From Lunularia cruciata (taxonomy: Eukaryota; Streptophyta; Marchantiopsida; Lunulariales; Lunulariaceae), in contig OX419755.1 of NCBI GenBank assembly GCA_948567375.1, positions 67,398,944 to 67,462,943 on the forward strand: 64,000 nt of DNA. Reading direction: 5' to 3'. The translations under genes and the position numbers were made by a program. The notes under the pieces were generated by a model. The model did no database searches. It saw only the letters and a program-made list of their open reading frames with translations, and was not told where the DNA came from. Positions 32,640 through 43,914 of this stretch are shown piece by piece. The stretch's first letter is position 1. Each line of letters opens with the position of its first letter.

Positions 32640-33150
32640 TATGACAAAAATGTTAGTCAAGCTCAAAGGTTTGGAAGAACTGATTGTAGCTTTGATTGAT
32701 CACAATTTAGAATTAAATTTGATTTCCAATGATCTATAAAATAAGGGGCTATGCCCTATTGATACTAATCATGATTGGAAGGTCAAAATGTCAAATGACA
32801 ACCAAAGTGGGTTGTAGAGCTCATCCAAATATTAAGGTGACCATTGGGGATGTTTGTACCTCTCAAAATTTGTGTATTCATGAGAAGGCTACATATCTGG
32901 TCTTGTTGGATCAGCTTTATTTTACTAGACTCAAGATGGAGACCAAGGTTTTTCAATCACGGATCTGCATACGCTTGGATAAGGAGTAGGGATGGCACAA
33001 AGGTGGACCAATTCTTGACTTGTTGTACAAACCTCACCAAAATAGAGACAAATTGATGAATGTGTCCTTACCTACAATAAAAAGGGAGTTTGTTGATACT
33101 TTTGATGAAGATTTTTAGGAGGTGCCATTACAAGGTGAGAATGTGGTAGC
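32640..33150 (+). pseudogene. Protease region of family T
   Basis: LIVALIDHNLELNLISNDL at ~32680-32730 corresponds to the retropepsin active-site region (family has DHGSEIN; here DHNLELN). It is followed by NIKVTIGDVCTSQN near 32830-32870, LVLLDQLYFTRLKMETKV near 32900-32950 and RSRDGTKVDQFLT near 32985. Stops and frameshifts are frequent. Loss of the active-site Gly and Ser indicates inactivity. Confidence 0.7.
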
Positions 33151-33585
33151 ATTGATAATCGTGGATTCTTGCTTCACAAGGGTGAAGAAGAGAAGTTCTT
33201 TTGTACAGATATTTTGGGTACCACAAAAGATGGTTGTGTGTCATTTACCAAAGTGGAAAAGTCAAAACAAGGAAGAAGATCATGCAACAAATATGTAGTG
33301 TGTGTTTCAAGAAGTAAAAGAAATGAAAGAAGGAGAATTTGTATCAAGGATTTTGGAGGAGCAATATTTCTTCGATGATTTGAGTCCATTGTCAAAGATC
33401 AACAATGATTCTACAAATATGGATGAAGAAATCATTATACATAAATGCTCCAAAGAGGTTTATGATATATTGGATGGGTTTTTTGAGGAGAGAATTTTTA
33501 TGTACCAAGAGGAAGTGGTTGAGGCAAAGTATAAAATTATTGATAAGAAAGTGAAGCTTTTTTCTTAACCACTAAAGACCAATTT

Positions 33586-33906
33586 TTGTTGCTTAACCAT
33601 TCAATACAACAATTGGGGCAGATTGGAAAGGAGCAAAGTCTCAGAGAGCCTACAAGGGTGGGTCATCAATTCATAGAGGATATGTTGAAGGTTGGTGAGG
33701 GAAATTTCCTTCCAAATAAAGAAAAGAAAGTATTAACCAAAATGTTATCCAAACATGGTAAAGCTTTTGCTATTGAGCCATTAGAAATAGGATATGTTAA
33801 TCCAACTATTGTATCACTTATGACGGGAGGAGAAGCAGATTTGCTCCATGCAAGAGTTGAAGAAACTACTACTTTCTATGCTAGTGTAGAGGAAGGCATC
33901 ATATGA
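33586..33906 (+). pseudogene. RT N-terminal remnant of family T
   Basis: A 106-codon open frame includes LPNKEKKVLTKMLSKHGKAF and IEPLEIGYVNPTIVSLM, typical of the segment before RT in this gypsy group. The following bases (33907 onward) already encode RNase H. The whole RT palm, including the YxDD box, is therefore absent and must have been deleted at about 33890-33910. Confidence 0.65.
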
Positions 33907-34380
33907 TGCAGGTAATTATATTGTTCTTATAGTTGATACTAGTCCTATTGGTGTTGGTTGGGAAATAGGGCAGAGGATGTGGATGGCCAAATATATGTGG
34001 TCAGATTTGGTGCTAACATTTCAAACCAAAGGCAATGAGATTATCATCACATTTAGAGGGAGTTATGGGAGACTGTTTTTTCTTTGAAGGCATATAAGGA
34101 GTATTTCATAAGGGCACCATTGATTTTAGAAACAGATTTTTTGTAGGTGCTTGGCATGATCATAGGTTGCTCAACTCTAGAAATTGCTATGCTTAGATGG
34201 ATAGCATATATCAAGATGTTGAATCCAAATTTTAGTCACATTCTTAGTGCAAAAAATCTAATGGTTGACATATTATCTAGAGTAAGGGTATATGATGGGC
34301 AAGAAATGATGGAGGAAGAAGATTGTGTAGGGGATGACTTCTACACCATAAGAGCAATATGGGAGATAAGGTGAGCACAT
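33907..34380 (+). pseudogene. RNase H of family T
   Basis: Segments in shifting frames encode VDTSPIGVGWEIGQ (~33930-33970), NQRQ...RELW, EYFIRAPLILETDF (~34100-34140), VLGMIIGCSTLEIAMLRWIA (~34147) and LNPNFSHILSAKNLMVDILS (~34225-34275). This is gypsy RNase H. It is interrupted by stops near 33905 and 34144. Confidence 0.75.
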
Positions 34381-34487
34381 CGTATTTGCTCTTGAATCTT
34401 TTTGTGATGATTTGTATGAACGAGAATGGTTGTTGATTGGGAAGTACTTGAGTACCTCAATACTCTCAATAGACAAGAAGTTTGGCC

Positions 34488-35191
34488 TGTGACACCCATT
34501 GGTGCATATATATTCTATAGATATATTTAAGTTTGGTATTGCAAGTAGTGGGGAAATGTTATCTCTATGGAGTTTAGCTAAGTTTCTACACTAGTCATGA
34601 TTAGCTAGTGTTAGTCCTAGCTAAGATAAAGGTGAACCTATTCTAGAGAAAGGGAAAAGAATGAGCACCACTATTTTGTCTTCTAGTGTATTGACTTGGT
34701 ATTATTCTTAGTTATTTGACTTTGAGGAAAGAGTTGAGAACTCTTGGATCCACAAGCTTTGTTGGCGCAGATTTTTCTATAGTCCAAGGATAGACCATGT
34801 GAAAGAAACCTTGACTTAGTTGGTAGCTAAAGATAAGACCACTTACTCATGGGATTATTTCCATGTGCTTGGATATTCCTTTAGACTTTTTGACTTTATT
34901 CTACCTTTACCCGAGTAACTTGAGTTACTCTAGTAATTAGTAGCTTTGGTGTGTAATTTTTTCACAAGTATATAAGCTAGAGATGAGGAGGTACTCATCA
35001 TCCTTTCATTTGCAACTATCTTTCTCTCATTGAGTTCTTTAATAAGCAATATCTTGAGTCTTGGAGGTGCCTTGGAGTTCTAGCCTTGGAAGAGTGTGAT
35101 AGAGTTGGGATTCCTTGCCTCCTTAGTCCATAATGCACTACTTTAATAGCCATCAAAGGTTTATTTTGAGTAAGAGATAGGCCGGCTCATA
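34488..35191 (+). mobile_element. Family-S solo LTR inside family-T pol
   Basis: It starts TGTGACACCCATTGGTGCA and ends GGCCGGCTCATA, 704 bp, the reverse complement orientation of 1058-1746. A TATATAAG box lies at 34969-34976. It separates the RNase H and integrase parts of family T. The flanking 5-mers (TGGCC and GGATA) do not match, so the target duplication has decayed or been lost. Confidence 0.85.
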
Positions 35192-35199
35192 GGATAGAT

Positions 35200-36590
35200 G
35201 AGGTTTTCAAAAGGATAAGAAGGAAGTCATACAACTATTTCTTGATAGATGGATTTTTGTAGAAGCATCCCAAGGTTTATGGTAGAATCTCTTAGAGATT
35301 TGTTTCTAGTCTTGAAATGAAGACTCAATTGATCCAAGAATATCATGGTAGCCTTTGGGTATGGCATTGAGGCATATAGGCAACATTTTCTAGATTGAAG
35401 GAAAAGTATCAATGGAAAGGAATGTATGAAGACATAGTCTCATTTGTTGGTACTTGTGAGATTTTTCAATACTATTTCACCATCAAGTACAAGGAAGGAC
35501 TTCACCCAACATAATCATTAGCCATGCACTATAGGTAGTCAGTAGATATTGTTATGATGCCTTAGGGAGTTTGGCAGAGAAGATACTTGATTCTTGCTTG
35601 GGAGGATCTTACAAATCAGGTAGAAGGGAGTGCTTTAACAACCAAGATCACAAAAAATGTTTTCCAATTTATTTTGGAGGAGATCATATTCTAGTATGGA
35701 TGTGTGGGAAATGTTGCTATAGATAGAGGTTAGTTGGATGCTGTTGAGCTAAGGAATTTTTTTCCCAAAGGATTGGAGTGCATTTATCTCTAATGGTTGC
35801 TTACAATCCGAAGGGAAATAGAAAGGTGGAGAGGGATGATTCATCCATAGTGAAAGCTTTGGTAAAGCTTGTGATGGGAGGATGAATCAATGGCCTATCT
35901 TACTACCCTTTGCTAAGTAGGCTAATAGAACTACACATAGTTTAGTGACAAGTTACATGCTATATAAATTGATGTATGCACAAAAGCCTATTATGCTTAA
36001 TGAAGAAGTAGTACCAATATGGAGTGTAATTCCTTGGATAGATGGAATATCAACCAAAAATTTATTGCCCTTAGGATAAGGCAATTACCATAGAAGTAAA
36101 AGGATGTGGAAAGAGCTTTGCATTGATTGCATGCAGCCAAAATGAAGAACAAGGCAAGGTTTGACAAAACCCATAAATTAAGGTTGACTCCTTTGAAGGA
36201 AGATGATTTGATCTTGGTTCATGATAGTAGTTTTGACAAGCAACATAATACAACTAAAAAATGCTTCTAAGAGGTGGTTTGATCCTTATGTAATTGTTCA
36301 TATTCTTGACAATGGCTAAGGGAATTGGATGCAATAATGCTAAGAGCACCAATTGTTGGTAAGAGAGTAAAATTATTTAGGAAAAGAGAAGTAGATGGTT
36401 CTTTTCAAGATTTTCAAGTTCCAAAAGATGAAATGGAGGAAAGAAATCAGGATTAGGATGAGGGTAATCCAATTATTATTATTGAAGATCAATTTGAAGA
36501 AGATCAAGAATGATGTTATCTACTTCAACTTCCAAGTTGAAGTAGGTAGCATCACTCTTGATCTTCATCAAATTTGCACACCTTGGCAAA
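35200..36590 (+). pseudogene. Integrase of family T
   Basis: Broken frames encode KSYNYFLIDGFL, LIQEYHGSLWVWH (first zinc-binding part), YQWKGMYEDIVSFVGTCEIFQ (second part), and catalytic-core-like VDIVMMP...GVWQRRYLILAWEDLTNQVEG (35540-35625). The C-terminal part includes AAKMKNKARFDKTHKLR and DDLILVHDSSFD (36130-36240). A tail with DEMEERNQD and IIIIEDQFEEDQE (36425-36510) follows. More than ten stops are present. Confidence 0.7.
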
Positions 36591-36597
36591 GTGCAAG

Positions 36598-36615
36598 TTA
36601 AGAGGGAGTAGATAT
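36598..36615 (+). other. Polypurine tract of family T
   Basis: TTAAGAGGGAGTAGATAT directly precedes TGTAAAGTGCAATGC, the start of the right LTR. A purine run in this position marks the 3' LTR boundary. Confidence 0.6.
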
Positions 36616-36701
36616 TGTAAAGTGCAATGCTTACTCATTGAAAAGCTTCTTATATGTTTCAATATGTTTTCACTTGAGTTCCATAATATGTGTTATGTTA
36701 A

Positions 36702-37035
36702 GGCTTAATACATGCAACTATGGGTTGATCTATTGGCTATTATATGCTATTAAGGATTGCTATACTATGGGCTGGACTAAGTGCTTACTACAAGCAACTA
36801 CGGGCTGATCTATTAGCTACTATGGGCTACTAAGGGTTGCTCTACTATGGGCTGCACTAAGGGCTTACTACAAGCAACTATGGGTTAATTTATTAGCTAT
36901 CATGGGCTACTAAGGGTTGCTCTACTATGGGTTGGACTAAGGGCCAACTACATGCAACTATGGGCTACAAAGGGTTTCTCAACTATGGGCTTCACTAAGG
37001 GCTTACTATTGGCAAACACCAAATGATCTATTGGT
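36702..37035 (+). repeat. 80-bp tandem repeat, right copy of the array
   Basis: Four degenerate copies with GCTTACTACAAGCAACTA, CTGATCTATTAGCTACTATG and AAGGGTTGCTCTACTATGGG. It matches 27969-28285 in sequence and in order relative to the 245-bp array. Confidence 0.85.
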
Positions 37036-38369
37036 TAAGGTAGAGGCAATTCAAATCAAGGAAGCTTTTTTTTGTGGTTCCTAATCCAAAAAAAAAGTGC
37101 TTCAACTTATTAGAAGCATCTTCTCAAGGGCTTTTTGTAGACATCAAAATCAAAAAAAACAAAAGTCTAAAAAAAACTAGTTGAAGGTTCCTATCTTCCA
37201 AGAGTTGATTCACATTAAAGAAATGACAAAAATAGATCCCACACGGCTTTTCACAATTCAATCTTGCAAGGCTAAATCAAGGTATACTTTGACTCATGTT
37301 GGGGCTAATTTCTTCATAGATATTAGTTCAAATGGAGCGTGCATCATTTTTTTGGAAGCATCTTCTTAAGTGCTTTTTGTAAAAACCAAAATTGTGACAA
37401 ACTGAACTCTATAGAAGAAGTTACAACCAATTGAAGGTTCTTGTCTTTTTGGAGTTGATTCTTGTTGAAGGAATCCCACAATCTTAAGGCAATTCAACCC
37501 ATAATTCCCATCAGTGCTGATTTATTTGTGGATACTGGTCCAAGTGAGGCATAAATTATCTCATTAGTAGGATCATTTTAAGGGCTTTTTGTAGATACCA
37601 AAACTTTGACAAATTGTAGTATACAAAAGAAGTTATAACAAGTTGAAGGTTCATGTCTTCCTATAGTTTATTCTCATTGAAGGAATCCCACAATTGGATT
37701 CTAGTGGGCATCCCATAGACAAATCCTATAAGCCTAAGGCAAGGCATAGTGAAATTTATGTTGAGACTGATTTCTTTATGGATATTGGTCTGTAACACCC
37801 GTGGTGCATGTGTGTGTTATTGTGATATTTAGCTTGGTATTACAAGTACTTGAGAGATATTATTTTTATAGAGATAAAGGATGGTTCTACATTAGTCATG
37901 ATTAGCTAAAGTTAGTCATAGCTAAGATAGTGGGGACCTTACTTTAGAGGAAGTGGAAAAGATAAGCATCACTATTTTGGATTCTAGTGTATTGACTTGG
38001 TATTATTCCTAGGTGTTTGGCTTTGAGGAAAGAGTTGAGAACTCTTGAGCCTGCCAGCCTTTTTGTTTTGGATTCTTCTATAGTCCAAGGATAGCCCATG
38101 TGAAGGAATCCTTGACTTAGTGGTTGGGTCAAGATAAGATCACATGCTTAGTGGAATATACCCATGTGGATGGATATTCCTTTATACTTTTTGACTTTAC
38201 TTGAATTTTAGCCTCATAACTTGAGTTACTATGGTAAATAGTAACTTTAGTGCATAACTATTTCACAAGTATATAAAGAAAGGGTGAGGAGGTACTCATC
38301 ATCCTTTCATCTGCAACTATCTCTCTCTCATTGAATTCTCTATGAGCAATGTCGGTCTTGGAGTGTTAG

Positions 38370-40088
38370 TGTGGTACCCACATTTTTCATTTTGGACGAG
38401 TTTTGAAGAAGAAGTGCCTTTCTAAAACCAAATGGAGAAGAAATGAGAGGAAATTTGTATTTTGATCAAGCCCGAGGAAGTTGACTTTGTGTCAGATGAA
38501 GACGGACTCAGCTAGGATTGAAAGAGGGTAGACCCAAAGGAGGAATAGAAGTTACAAGTCAAGATTCTTGCGGGGCTATATCTCAATGTTCACAAGTCCA
38601 AATCAAGCGTGCTAATCTTGTTAGAAGCATCTCGTTCAGGGCTTTCCGTTGCCATCAAAATTGTAAAGTTTGGAGGTCTATAGAAGAAGTTACAAGTATT
38701 TGAAGTTTTGGGAGTAACTGTACAAAGTAGTTTAGTGTCTTCGGGTTGGCGTCTTTGGACTTCAGACTTCAGACTTTGGTCATCGGACTTTGGACTTGAG
38801 ACATTGGACTTTGGACTTGAGGTTTACATAACTTTGGGTTCGAAGCTTCTTTGCCTCAAGACAAAGATGATTGTATTTGAGATAATCAGACCTCGAAGTG
38901 CAACAAAGATGACTTCGGGAATCTTGCCAAAAGCATTAGAGAGAGTTAGGATAGAGAAAGAATAGATAGTTAGGATACCCATGACTTCAATTTCAGTTCC
39001 GATTGAAGATGGAATAGGAATTGAAGGAGAAGTAGCAGTAGTGAATAAACCCGAAGTGCAAGATTAGATTGTAAGTGTCTTCGGGTCAATAACATGAGTG
39101 ATTAAGGGAAAGTGGGTTACAAGTTGAAGGCGTAGATAGTGTACTTATGCTTTCAATTACAATTTGTGATGAGGATATAGTAGAATTAGCAAAGGAATTG
39201 ATTGTAATTAGACCTGATGTTGCAAAAATAGGAATTCAAGTATCATTGGATTTGCTATTTGACACATTAGAGAAGAGTGGGTCAGGAGATAAAGAAGTAG
39301 ATGGAGTAACCCTAAGCTCAATTGTAGTTCCTAGTGTAGAAGTAGTAGAATTAGTGAAGGGATTGGTAGACTTAGCTATACCCAAAGAAGGAGAAGTAGT
39401 AAGAAGATCATCGGGTTTGGAAGCCGATGATGAGGTAGACATCAGATCGGGGTAGTACAATTTTGAGATAGGAAGAGGCAGATATGAAGAGATAGATTAT
39501 CAATTGGGATTTGCAAGTAGGAAAAGATGTTAGGAAGCGGTGTATAGGTAGGAAGGTCTGCCGTTTGCTTTTAGTATTTAAGTGGAGCATTTGCAGTCTT
39601 ATGGTATTCAGTATTCATATTTCTGAAGATAGATAAAGCAAAGTGCTGTTCTAAGTGCTCGTCGCTTAAGCTTAATTCCGATTGTCAATTTTGTGTTTGT
39701 AGTTGTGAGTGTGTGGAGAATTCCAAAGAGCAAGTCAGTGTGTTTGTGGATGTTGGAATCTGCAGCCTTGATCTTCATTCTGTGTGTATGATCCTGAGTG
39801 AAGTGCATCGGAGCAATGCCTTGACAGATCTGAGAGGAATTGTAGTGTTGGTAGTATTCTACATTTGTGAGTGCAGCATGAAGTTGATGTGAAACAATTT
39901 TGATCCAGGAAGTTGTACCTTCAATGGAGGGGTGGAACACAATTTTGAGGCAAAATTGTTCTTTGCAGTGAAGTGCCGTCTTCGGGAGAATCTAAATCAT
40001 CACAATCAAGAGTTGTTTGGACAGAATTTGCTATGATGTGATTATGATACCCGATTACCACAAAAGTGATATTTTCCAGGTTGTCATA
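38370..40088 (+). mobile_element. Short-variant family-G solo LTR (1719 bp) with perfect TSD
   Basis: It starts TGTGGTACCCACATTTT and ends AGGTTGTCATA. GTTAG at 38365-38369 and 40089-40093 is an exact 5-bp duplication. It matches 15204-17087 in layout: a module shared with family T (38555-38705), a GGACTTTGGACTTGAG-type minisatellite (38750-38825), the C-terminal end of the U3 ORF (39147-39455), a TATTTAAG box at 39575, and R-U5. Confidence 0.92.
39147..39455 (+). pseudogene. C-terminal remnant of the family-G U3 ORF in the short variant
   Basis: A 102-codon open frame, related to the C-terminal ~100 residues of copies A-D, includes SLDLLFDTLEKSGSGDKEVD and ends EADDEVDIRSG-stop at the position of the common stop. 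It contains no coiled coil. The conserved end in a variant lacking the rest could be simple descent, or this part could overlap needed LTR sequence; I cannot tell which. Confidence 0.65.
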
Positions 40089-41705
40089 GTTAGCCTTGGA
40101 AGAGTATGATAGAGTTGGGGTTCCTTGCCTTCTTAGTCCATGGTGCGCTACCATAATAGCCATCAGAGGTTCATTTGTAGTGAGAGACAAGCTGGCTCAC
40201 AGGTCCAAATAGAGAGTGCATCATCTTGTAGAAGCATCTCCTCAAGGACTTTCCATAGACACCAAATCATGGCATTGGAGGTCTACAGAAAAAAAACTAT
40301 TACCACTTGAAGGTTTTGGTCTTCTTGGAATTAGTTACCATAGAAGGAGTCCTATAAGAGATCCTACAAGCCATCTCATTGCCAAAACCCACAAGTCCAA
40401 GGTAGAGCATCTCAGGATTCACACAAGGGTTGATTTCTCTATGGTTTGTAGTCCAAACAAGGTGTGCTTCATCTCAATAGAAGCATCTTCTCAAAAGCTT
40501 TTAGTAGACATCAAAATCAGGGAAAATGGAGGTCTATACAGAAATTTTGATGACTTGAATGGCTCCTATGCTTGTAAACCCATTTGGAAATAGTGTTGAT
40601 TTTTTATCCATGATCAATAAGAGCAACCACAAGATCTATCATTGCCAATCTTGACCAAGGTTTAAGTGGTAGTTCTAGTTCAATGCACTCTAGTATAATC
40701 AATAAAGATCCCATCATCATCCTCATCCACTAAAAATCTGACCTTTTGGTTGTTGCACCATCAAACTAGCTCTACCTCCTCTTTGGTAACCTTAGTATCA
40801 AGAGCATTTGATAGAGAGGTTTCTCTAATCAATTGCCACTTGTGCTTGATAGTGTCTATGATGACATCATGAAATTCTCTCTTGGCAATTCCAAGGATCT
40901 CTCAAAGAGTAAAATGCACCTTAGCATTGAGTACTCTTTCTTCTAGTACTCCTTTTAGGTCAATAATTGATTCAATATCAAATTGAAGCTTGTAAGTATA
41001 TGGTTTACCCTTCTCCTTTCACTTCACTAATTTTTCAAAATTAAAAGGCAAAGCCTTTCCTATGACCTCCTCCCATGAAGGTACTACTTCTTTCCTTTAG
41101 GAAGCACTCTCTTGATGGAGTTTATCTCTCCTTAATTGCCTCTTTTGAGTTGTTTTCTCTTCACTAAGCTCTATGTCATCTCTCCCTCCCATTTCTTTGA
41201 TGAGAGCTTCATGTTGACCTTGCCAAGTAGAAATTAACTGGCATAGTATCTATTGGATCAGCCCATTGAGTAGCCTACCTGATTTTAGTAGCAACCTGTA
41301 GTAGTTCTCCTCTTGTGGCTTTCTCCTTCTCCATTGTATGCATATCTGTAATACTCCGAGGACAAGAGAAGAGAGAAAACACAGATTGCACACTCAAACA
41401 TTTGATACCCCAAAGGAGCACCTTCTCTTTATTATATAGACAAAGAGGATCTCCTCCAACGAAGCTCCACCATAGGATTAGGGACACAGATAGGTGACAT
41501 GTCAGCAAGCTCCACCCTTGGATTACTTACTTGGATGGGTGACATGTCTGGTCTAGGTCCTATCTGGTTGGTCAAACAAGCTTTGACCAAAGGGAATCTT
41601 TTAGGAATCTTCTTGTAGGAATCTGAGAATCACATGAGTAAGGTACCATTGGAAAGTTCTTGACAAGAAAAATTAGGGGGGAGGAAAGGCCAACCTTTCT
41701 TTTGT

Positions 41706-41722
41706 GGGGGGGGGGGGGGGGG
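41706..41722 (+). repeat. Run of 17 G
   Basis: An uninterrupted G17 sits between the gag and protease parts of the fragment above. Such a long G run is rare in AT-rich plant repeats and its length is prone to replication and sequencing error. Confidence 0.9.
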
Positions 41723-41794
41723 ATCTACACATTTTTTAGGCCTAATTCATCCGTTTAGGCCTCCGAAATTGCCTTCAAAGATTTCAGGCATATT

Positions 41795-42090
41795 TTGGTT
41801 CCTACTCTATTAGTAGAAGTCCCCTTTTGGTGATACCTCTTTCTGATCTGTTTAGTCCATCATGTGTAACATCCTTCCAGATGTTACCAAACCAATTTTC
41901 ACCTTTAAATCATATGTCTAGCTATTGGTTCTAAGGTTCTCAAGTCTATTTTGGTTTTTTCCTTATTAGTAGAAGTACTCTTTTGGTGATACTTCTATCT
42001 TATCTATTTTTACCATCATGTATAACATCATTCTAGATGTTACCAAACCAAATTTCACATCTAGATCATATGGCTAGCTCTTGGTATTAC
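41795..42090. repeat. ~155-bp tandem duplication
   Basis: Two diverged copies begin at ~41795 and ~41951, sharing TTAGTAGAAGT, CTTTTGGTGATAC, GATGTTACCAAACCAA and CATATG(T/G)CTAGCT. No coding meaning is apparent. Confidence 0.65.
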
Positions 42091-43225
42091 AATATCATTG
42101 TTACATGTTGCTTGTATCTACATGCTTCACAAATGCTTCACTCCATCTCCTACTACCTCCACTCCATAGGTAGGGCCTCAACTAATGTTGTAGCTTGTTG
42201 TGATAGGAAATCCTCCAAACACATTCCGCATTCTTCTTTCCTAAAATTAGTTTTCAAGATTTGCCCCGTGTCTTTCAAAGCAATCTTCCCATCTTTCCAA
42301 CAACCTCTTCTTGCCAAATAATATCAGCAAAGTTGCCACACTTCTTCCTAGTGTGTTCAGTACCATCATACCAAATGCGCTTTGCACATAGCCTCACTTC
42401 ATCACTATTCTGGTTTTGGAACCACTTCCTTTCTCCTCCAACCTTGCCAGCTTGATTTGCAAATCTCTCATCCTTTTCACCAAATCCTTGTTATCATTGA
42501 TGGTGGTATTTTGGTATGAAGTTGTGAAAATAGGACTATCAACACTTGGTGTTGTGGCAAGAGTTATCATTGGTTGTCTTGCAGCTCTTGTGACCATGAT
42601 TGGTATTACTTCTTTCCTTTACCACCACTTTCTCTCTACAGTATTTTTGCTTAGCAAGAATACTCTCCGCTTCTAAGACCTTTCTCCGATTAGATTTCAA
42701 GCCACTATCCTTAGACCCATCCTCTAGCAAGACTTCCAAATCCCTTTGTAGCTCATTTTTTGATGATTGTAGGAACAACTCCACCTTGTCACTCTCAAGC
42801 TTGAGCTTCTCTATTTGAGACAATTGTGAACATCCTCTTAACAATATTTCTCCTTTAGATGAAGAGAGAATCTCTCTCAACTACCCCCATGAGCTCAGAT
42901 AACCTCCTTTACATGTATATGGAGCTCTCAAATAACCACAAGCTCAAATGTGTGTATCATCTCATGTTCAAGAACCTTGTTGAGCTCTATTTTCCTTGAG
43001 TAGTACTTCAAGTATTTTGAGATGTTCCTCCTATAAAATTGGTCCAACATCCCCACAATTAATTGCAAGGCTTTAGTAACCACCACCTCTTTACATTCTA
43101 CAAATTGTTGTTGTTGCATATAAAGTGCAAAGGCTTGGAACATTTGCGCTATAGCCAGATCAAGTTGCAATGTGGGTACCTCTGAAGACCTATAGCTCCT
43201 TGATCCCTTATACTCCTATCAAATC

Positions 43226-43914
43226 TATGAGATGGCTTGTCTCTCACTCAAGATAAACATCTAGTGGCTAGTATGGTAGCACATCATGGACTAAGAAGGC
43301 AAGGAACCTCAACTCCATCATACTCATCCAAGGCTAACACTCCAAGACTCAAACCATTGTTCACTAAAGAAGTCAATGAGATAGAGACAGTTGCAAATGA
43401 AAGAGTGATGAGTATCTCCTCACCCTATTTTATATACTTGTGAAATAGTTACGTACCTAAGTTACAAATTATTGGAGTAACTCAAGTTACTAGGCTAAAA
43501 GTCAAATTAAGTCTGAAGTCTAAAGGAATATCTATACTAATGGAAATATCTCCTAAACATGTAGTCTTATCTTGACCTATCCACTAAGTCAAGGATTCCT
43601 TCATTTTGGTTGTCCTTGGACTATAAAAAAAAATCTGAAGCACAAAGGCTTGTGGATCCAAGAGTTCTCAACTCTTTTCTCAAAGCCAAACACCTAAGAA
43701 TAATACTAAAGCAATGCAATAAAATCTAAAATATTGATGCTCATCCTTTCCACCTCCTCTAAATTAAGGTCCCTTTATCTTAACTATGACTAACTTTAGC
43801 TAATCATGACTAATGTAGAACCATCCTTTATCTCTATATAAATAATATCTCTCAAGTACTTCTAATACCAAACTAAATATCACAATACACATGCATGCAA
43901 AAATGTGTGTTATA
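43226..43914 (-). mobile_element. Family-S LTR copy (solo or orphan)
   Basis: It is 689 bp, starting TATGAGATGGCTTGTCTCTC and ending GTGTGTTATA (consensus TGTGAGCTGG... and GGTGTTACA). No PBS or PPT adjoins it and no target duplication is clear. It is more diverged than the other copies. Confidence 0.8.

Larger units (their letters stand above)
37791..40201 (+). mobile_element. Family-S solo LTR, itself split by a family-G solo LTR
   Basis: The LTR starts TGTAACACCC at 37791 and ends GCTGGCTCACA at 40201. Its two parts (37791-38369 and 40094-40201) sum to 687 bp. GGTC precedes and follows it (37787-37790, 40202-40205), a 4-bp duplication. A TATATAAAG box is at 38270-38278. It lies inside the 245-bp array of family T, whose broken unit rejoins across it (ATTGGTC / GGTCCAAAT). 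Confidence 0.88.
27879..40560 (+). mobile_element. Family-T Ty3/gypsy retrotransposon with tandem-repeat LTRs, decayed
   Basis: The left LTR (27879 to ~30600) and right LTR (36616 to ~40560) share the same start (GTGAAGTGG/GTAAAGTGC then ACTTACTCATT), an 80-bp array and a ~245-bp array. Between them on the plus strand lie an initiator-Met PBS, gag with zinc knuckle, protease, an RT remnant, RNase H and integrase. Two family-S solo LTRs were inserted, at 34488-35191 and 37791-40201. The right LTR is cut near 40560, where a minus-strand gag-protease fragment begins, so no target duplication can be defined. Confidence 0.75.
36616..40560 (+). repeat. 3' LTR of family T, interrupted and truncated
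   Basis: It holds the 80-bp array at 36702-37035 and the ~245-bp array at 37045-37790, which continues at 40202-40560 after the solo LTR inserted at 37791-40201. Without the insertion only ~1.53 kb remains of a 2.7-kb LTR. The promoter-side end is missing. Confidence 0.7.
40561..43195 (-). pseudogene. Gag-protease fragment of another gypsy element
   Basis: Read on the minus strand, gag lies at 42394-43170: FQAFALYMQQQQFVE, MLDQFYRRNISKYLKYY, VLEHEMIHTFELVV, KVELFLQSSKNELQRDLEVL and a second frame with DLVKRMRDLQIKLARLEEKG. Protease-side sequence lies at 41275-41345 (KEKATRGELLQVATKIR) and 40560-40650 (VALIDHG, an aspartic protease site). The fragment stops at 40560 against the family-T LTR, so RT and integrase are missing. 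It resembles family-T gag in order and motifs. Many stops are present. Confidence 0.75.
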
